9,638 nucleotides of DNA from positions 1 to 9,638 of the forward strand of contig DBMM01000032.1 in the NCBI GenBank assembly GCA_002298925.1, written 5' to 3'. The notes under the pieces are model-generated. The model was not told the DNA's origin. It ran no database searches and saw only the letters and a program-made list of their open reading frames with translations. The DNA comes from Geobacter sp. UBA698. GTDB lineage: Bacteria > Desulfobacterota > Desulfuromonadia > Geobacterales > Pseudopelobacteraceae. The position numbers were made by a program, and so were the translations under genes. Numbering within the stretch: position 1 is the stretch's first letter; every line of letters starts with the position of its first letter. Of the stretch, positions 7,280-9,638 are shown piece after piece.

Positions 7280-7339
7280 ATGAGCGCTCTGATACAGAAT
7301 GACCACACAGGCGGCCACCTGGCCGCCGGTGTGGTATAG
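7280..7339 (+). CDS. 19-codon ORF with strong ribosome binding site; small peptide or gene remnant
   Basis: ATG at 7280 is preceded by GAAGGAG (7266-7272) with an ideal 7-nt spacer. The frame encodes only 19 residues beginning MSALIQNDHTGG before TAG at 7337-7339. The second half of the frame is a strong hairpin (7302-7335). I do not recognise the peptide. It may be the surviving 5' end of a deleted gene, a short leader peptide with nothing co-directional close behind to control, or a chance frame. The initiation signal is better than expected by chance, which is the only reason to list it. Confidence 0.3.
   Translation: MSALIQNDHTGGHLAAGVV
7302..7335. terminator. 14-bp near-perfect hairpin, possible bidirectional terminator
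   Basis: ACCACAC (7302-7308) pairs with GTGTGGT (7329-7335), and GGCGGCC (7310-7316) with GGCCGCC (7321-7327). One A/G mismatch separates the two blocks and the loop is ACCT. It sits between the convergent doxX and VOC genes, five bases past the VOC stop, where a terminator is expected. Neither side has a run of Ts, so intrinsic termination is uncertain; transcript end protection is an alternative. Confidence 0.5.
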
Positions 7340-7340
7340 G

Positions 7341-7724
7341 TCACATCGGTAGGTAGGTAATCACGGAAAACATGACCCCTTGCGGGTCCATCAGAGCGGC
7401 GAAGCGCCCCACGTTCGGAATGTCGGTGGGTGGCATCAGCACCTTGCCCCCCAGTTCTTCGGCTTTGCGGGCAGTGGCGTCCACATCGTCCACGGTGATG
7501 TATATCCCCCATTGCGGTTTTAATTCGCCGCCACTGCACTGATTCGACATGATCCCGGCAACCCGTTCATCACCAACCTTCGCCAGGGTATATGACATTC
7601 CCTTCATCGGAGCCAGCTCGGTGGTCCAGCCGAGGAGTGCGCTATAGAATCGTTTGGCCCCTTCCACATCGGTTGTGGCCAACTCGGCCCAACTGAAGGC
7701 GCCTTGTTTGAATAGGTCTGACAT
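7341..7724 (-). CDS. VOC-superfamily (glyoxalase-like) protein
   Basis: A 127-residue single vicinal-oxygen-chelate domain built from two beta-alpha-beta-beta-beta modules. Module 1 starts GAFSWAELATTDVEGAKRFY and continues LLGWTTE; module 2 starts WGIYITVDDVDATARKAEEL and ends ALMDPQGVMFSVI. The pattern matches the Cfp30B-like subgroup, whose full-length members have two such domains; here there is only one, so it should work as a dimer. Candidate metal-site residues are few: E14 is present, but the usual histidine at the start of the first strand is not, so the enzyme may be metal-free or a binding protein. Substrate unknown. ATG 7724 is preferred because AAGGGAG (7739-7733) lies 8 nt before it; the extension from an upstream in-frame codon at 7763 is lysine-rich and covers that site. 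Confidence 0.85.
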   Translation of the reverse strand: MSDLFKQGAFSWAELATTDVEGAKRFYSALLGWTTELAPMKGMSYTLAKVGDERVAGIMSNQCSGGELKPQWGIYITVDDVDATARKAEELGGKVLMPPTDIPNVGRFAALMDPQGVMFSVITYLPM

Positions 7725-7828
7725 GGCTTGTTCTCCCTTCTCTCCCTTGGAAGATTTTCTCATATATTTTTATTTTATTCCTCTACCCGACAGGTGCCAA
7801 TACATAAGTTTACGCAAGGAGATACTCC

Positions 7829-7983
7829 ATGGCATCGATCATGTGGGAAGCAGATCTGCAGGCCGCACAGGTACATGCTGCAAAGAGACAAAGCCTTTTT
7901 TTCTCGACTTCTGGTTTGACGGCTGAATCGGCTGCGCCGGGCCTAAGACGCTCTGGCGAATCGCTTTCCCCAGAGCGAATTGA
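7829..7983 (+). pseudogene. Truncated, frameshifted thioredoxin-like selenoprotein (U-I-G-C)
   Basis: ATG 7829 follows AAGGAG (7816-7821) with a 7-nt spacer, so initiation looks genuine. The first 25 residues (MASIMWEADLQAAQVHAAKR, then QSLFF) resemble the N-terminus of small thioredoxin-fold proteins. The zero frame then becomes meaningless. Moving to the -1 frame at the T7 run (7896-7902) gives LDFWFDG, an in-frame TGA at 7924-7926, then IGC. TGA therefore falls at the first cysteine position of a CxxC redox motif, as in UxxC selenoproteins with the LDF-x3-G-U-I-G-C pattern that I recall from Geobacter-like bacteria. The frame ends at TGA 7981-7983, about 50 codons in, whereas a thioredoxin domain needs about 100, so the C-terminal half is missing. 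The zero frame meets T TTT TTC, a valid -1 slippery heptamer, but loss of one T is simpler. Most likely a decayed gene. Confidence 0.55.
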
Positions 7984-8157
7984 CCCGCCGGGCCGGGCCG
8001 TATGCGCAGATTACCCTGCAAGCTGTAATCGGAGGTGAGATCCGGCAAATCAGTTCGCGCATGGTAAATTTAAATGCTGACAAACGATGGGGCCCTGGCT
8101 CTCTGGGATTAAAACAGCCGGAAAGAGAGAAGATGTGGGGTGCTTGTGGTTGTTTCG
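7984..8157. other. Intergenic sequence, nothing recognised
   Basis: This stretch lies between the thioredoxin-like remnant and the stop of the NADH dehydrogenase gene. I looked in all frames for the missing thioredoxin C-terminus and found no recognisable continuation. There is no convincing terminator for the dehydrogenase; only a weak CTCTC/GAGAG pairing with a long loop is visible (about 8098-8129). Confidence 0.5.
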
Positions 8158-9411
8158 TCATTGGCATCTCCCACCTTCATCCTTCCGGGTGATGAGGCGG
8201 ATCTGGCTCTCGTGGAGAAAATAGTAGAACGCCCAGTTGAGAAGAACGAGAATGCGGTTGCGGAACCCGACCAAGTACATGAGATGCAGACCGAGCCAGA
8301 CGATCCAGGCAAGGAAACCTGCGACGTTTATGCCGAATGCGGTGGCTACGGCGGCGCTTCGACCGATGGTGGCCATGGTCCCCTTGTCCCGGTAGCGGAA
8401 CGGCACGACCGGCCTGTTGAGGTTCTTCAGCAGGACGGCCTTACCGGCATACTCTCCCTGCTGCATGGCCACGGGGGCTACCATGGGGAGGGGCGCACCG
8501 TCCTGTTCCAGATAGGCCATATCGCCGATCACGAAGACTTCCGGATGCCCGGCAAGGGTCAGGTCCGGTTCGACCGGAATCCGCCCGTTGGCTGCCTTGG
8601 CCGGGGAAAGGGCAGAGGCGAGCGGCACGGCGTTTACTCCGGCGGACCAGAATAGAGTGTGGGCGGGAATGGCTGTCCCGTCCGCCAGCAGTACCCGATC
8701 CGGTTCCGCCCCACTGACCCGGGTGGAGAGAAGGACTTCAACCCCCATCTGCCTCAGCTTCTCCAGGGCATATATTTGCAATTCCCCGGGAAGCGCGGCC
8801 AGCAGGTGGTCGGTGGCCTCGATCAGGATGATTCTCGTTTCCGCGACATGGAGTTCCGGGTAATCTTTTGCCAGGACATAGCGGATCAGTTCCTGGAGCG
8901 CTCCGGCGAACTCAATACCGGTCGGTCCGCCGCCGACAATGACGAAAGTGAGCAGCGCCCGCCGGTGTGCCGGATCCGACTCGCGGGCGGCTTTCTCGAA
9001 AGAGCCGAGAATCTGGTTGCGCAAATCAACGGCGTGGTCGAGCGTCTTCAGGTCGTAAGCATGGCGCTCGATGCTGACCAGGCCGAAAAAGTTGGTGACG
9101 CTGCCGGCAGCCAGGATCAGATAGTCATAGTCGATTGCGCCCCCGGCGATGAGCAGTTTCCGGTTCACTAAATCCGCTCCGCATACCTCCACCAGCCGGA
9201 AGCTGACTCCTTTCCAGCGGCGGGTCAAGGCACGGATCGGATAGGCGATCGATTCCTGTTCCAGGGAGGCGGTTGCCACCTGGTAGAGGAGGGGCTGAAA
9301 CAGGTGGTAATTCTGCCGGTCGATGAGCAGTACTTCCAACCCTTTTCCCGCCAGGATGCGGGCGGCGCGCAGGCCACCGAATCCGACTCCGACGATCACT
9401 ACCCTTTTCAT
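8158..9411 (-). CDS. ndh: Type II NADH:quinone oxidoreductase (NDH-2)
   Basis: A 417-residue single-subunit flavoprotein that oxidises NADH and reduces membrane quinone without pumping protons. Seen in order: FAD-binding GVGFGG (8-13) at the very N-terminus; YDYLILAAGSVTNFFG (95-110); second Rossmann site GGGPTGIEFAG (160-170) for NADH; second FAD contact EVFVIGDMAY (291-300, with G297-D298); and APVAMQQGEYAGK (312-324), corresponding to the quinone-side AxxxxQ motif. A hydrophobic and amphipathic C-terminal segment (about 363-398, AGFLAWIVWLGLHLMYLVGF onward) is the usual membrane anchor. Length is typical of bacterial NDH-2. ATG 9411 has GAGGGA (9426-9421) 9 nt upstream. It lies 32 bp after the truncated hcp fragment on the same strand and may now depend on that gene's former promoter. 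Sulfide:quinone reductase is a relative, but the diagnostic redox cysteines are absent. Confidence 0.92.
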   Translation of the reverse strand: MKRVVIVGVGFGGLRAARILAGKGLEVLLIDRQNYHLFQPLLYQVATASLEQESIAYPIRALTRRWKGVSFRLVEVCGADLVNRKLLIAGGAIDYDYLILAAGSVTNFFGLVSIERHAYDLKTLDHAVDLRNQILGSFEKAARESDPAHRRALLTFVIVGGGPTGIEFAGALQELIRYVLAKDYPELHVAETRIILIEATDHLLAALPGELQIYALEKLRQMGVEVLLSTRVSGAEPDRVLLADGTAIPAHTLFWSAGVNAVPLASALSPAKAANGRIPVEPDLTLAGHPEVFVIGDMAYLEQDGAPLPMVAPVAMQQGEYAGKAVLLKNLNRPVVPFRYRDKGTMATIGRSAAVATAFGINVAGFLAWIVWLGLHLMYLVGFRNRILVLLNWAFYYFLHESQIRLITRKDEGGRCQ

Positions 9412-9443
9412 TACAAATAATCCCTCTTTTAGCGCACGTTACT

Positions 9444-9638
9444 TCACGCAAAAAGGCGCGGAGCCGGAAGCATCTCGCCGTGGGTATAGACGTCGATCCC
9501 TTTCCCTTCGGTCTGCTTGAGGAGCTCTTCGAGCATCCTGAGGTCGTGACCGGAGACCATGATTCCCTTGTATTTCCGCGTGCCGAGTTGGACCTTGGTG
9601 GGCACCGGGTGGCCAAAGCGCTCCGGAAACAATTAATT
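9444..9638 (-). pseudogene. hcp: Hybrid cluster protein (hydroxylamine reductase) fragment
   Basis: The minus-strand frame reads FPERFGHPVPTKVQLG, then GIMVSGHDLRMLEELLKQTE and GKGIDVYTHGEMLPA. This is the unmistakable middle of Hcp, which contains the hybrid-cluster ligands His (SGHDL) and Glu (HGEML) known from the Desulfovibrio protein, separated by the correct 24 residues. After MLPA the family continues with HGYP and about 270 more residues including all later cysteine ligands; here it ends PRLFA then TGA at 9446-9444. The C-terminal half is therefore gone. On the 5' side an in-frame TAA lies at 9635-9633, immediately before TTG 9632 and six bases from the window edge. So the fragment may be bounded on both sides, or carry an additional nonsense change. 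It cannot make the hybrid cluster. Hcp normally deals with hydroxylamine and nitric oxide. Confidence 0.85.

Noticed and set aside
7949..7977. CGCTCTGG/CCAGAGCG hairpin as the SECIS of the selenoprotein-like remnant
   Set aside because: It begins 22 nt after the TGA with a 13-nt loop, further away and larger than bacterial SECIS elements I know, and no GU-containing apical loop stands out; kept only as a note in the finding.
7829..8038. 69-residue ORF read straight through the T7 run as an independent gene
   Set aside because: After residue 25 the zero frame turns into low-complexity serine/arginine/proline-rich sequence typical of an out-of-frame GC-rich reading, while the -1 frame becomes thioredoxin-like.
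8140..9171. Long plus-strand ORFs opposite the NADH dehydrogenase (8140-8655, 8659-9171)
   Set aside because: They are antisense shadows of a well-supported GC-rich gene and show no family motif.

Overview
The window looks like chromosome of a Gram-negative anaerobe or microaerophile, most likely Geobacterales/Desulfuromonadales (Geobacter- or Pelobacter-like). This rests on the gene mix, the CCCCCTC-type intergenic palindrome, and a remnant that reads best as a UIGC thioredoxin-like selenoprotein. The assignment is inference from familiarity; no database search was possible. Base composition changes along the window: the gltB end is very GC-rich, while 5.4-6.8 kb is clearly more AT-rich.

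Layout. 1-2994 (+) is the C-terminal two thirds of a glutamate synthase large subunit, cut by the left edge. 3106-4662 (+) is a soluble PAS-PAS histidine kinase with no response regulator beside it. A 77-bp compound inverted repeat separates it from a stand-alone cobalamin adenosyltransferase (4827-5384, +). Converging on that gene is a minus-strand ferritin-like di-iron protein (5433-5918), with a small rhodanese (6042-6413, -) behind it. A 363-bp divergent intergenic region rich in hairpins and palindromes leads into a DoxX-type membrane protein (6777-7187, +). After a strong hairpin overlapping a 19-codon ORF comes a minus-strand VOC/glyoxalase-like gene (7341-7724). A broken selenoprotein-like ORF (7829-7983, +) follows, then a type II NADH:quinone dehydrogenase (8158-9411, -), and a 3'-truncated fragment of hybrid cluster protein (hcp) at the right edge.

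How the parts fit. From 5.4 kb rightwards the theme is redox, sulfur and peroxide handling: di-iron ferritin-like protein, rhodanese, DoxX, a thioredoxin-like selenoprotein remnant, NDH-2 and an hcp remnant. The genes are mostly single transcription units on alternating strands, so this is a functional neighbourhood, not an operon. The right half also shows gene decay: a truncated hcp, a frameshifted and truncated thioredoxin-like selenoprotein, and an orphan start site with a good ribosome binding site.

The observation most worth checking is at 7829-7983. A well-initiated ORF shifts -1 at a T7 run (heptamer T TTT TTC) into a frame where an in-frame TGA sits exactly at the first position of a thioredoxin-type CxxC motif (U-I-G-C). 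I read it as a decayed selenoprotein gene; programmed frameshifting plus selenocysteine insertion is the less likely alternative.
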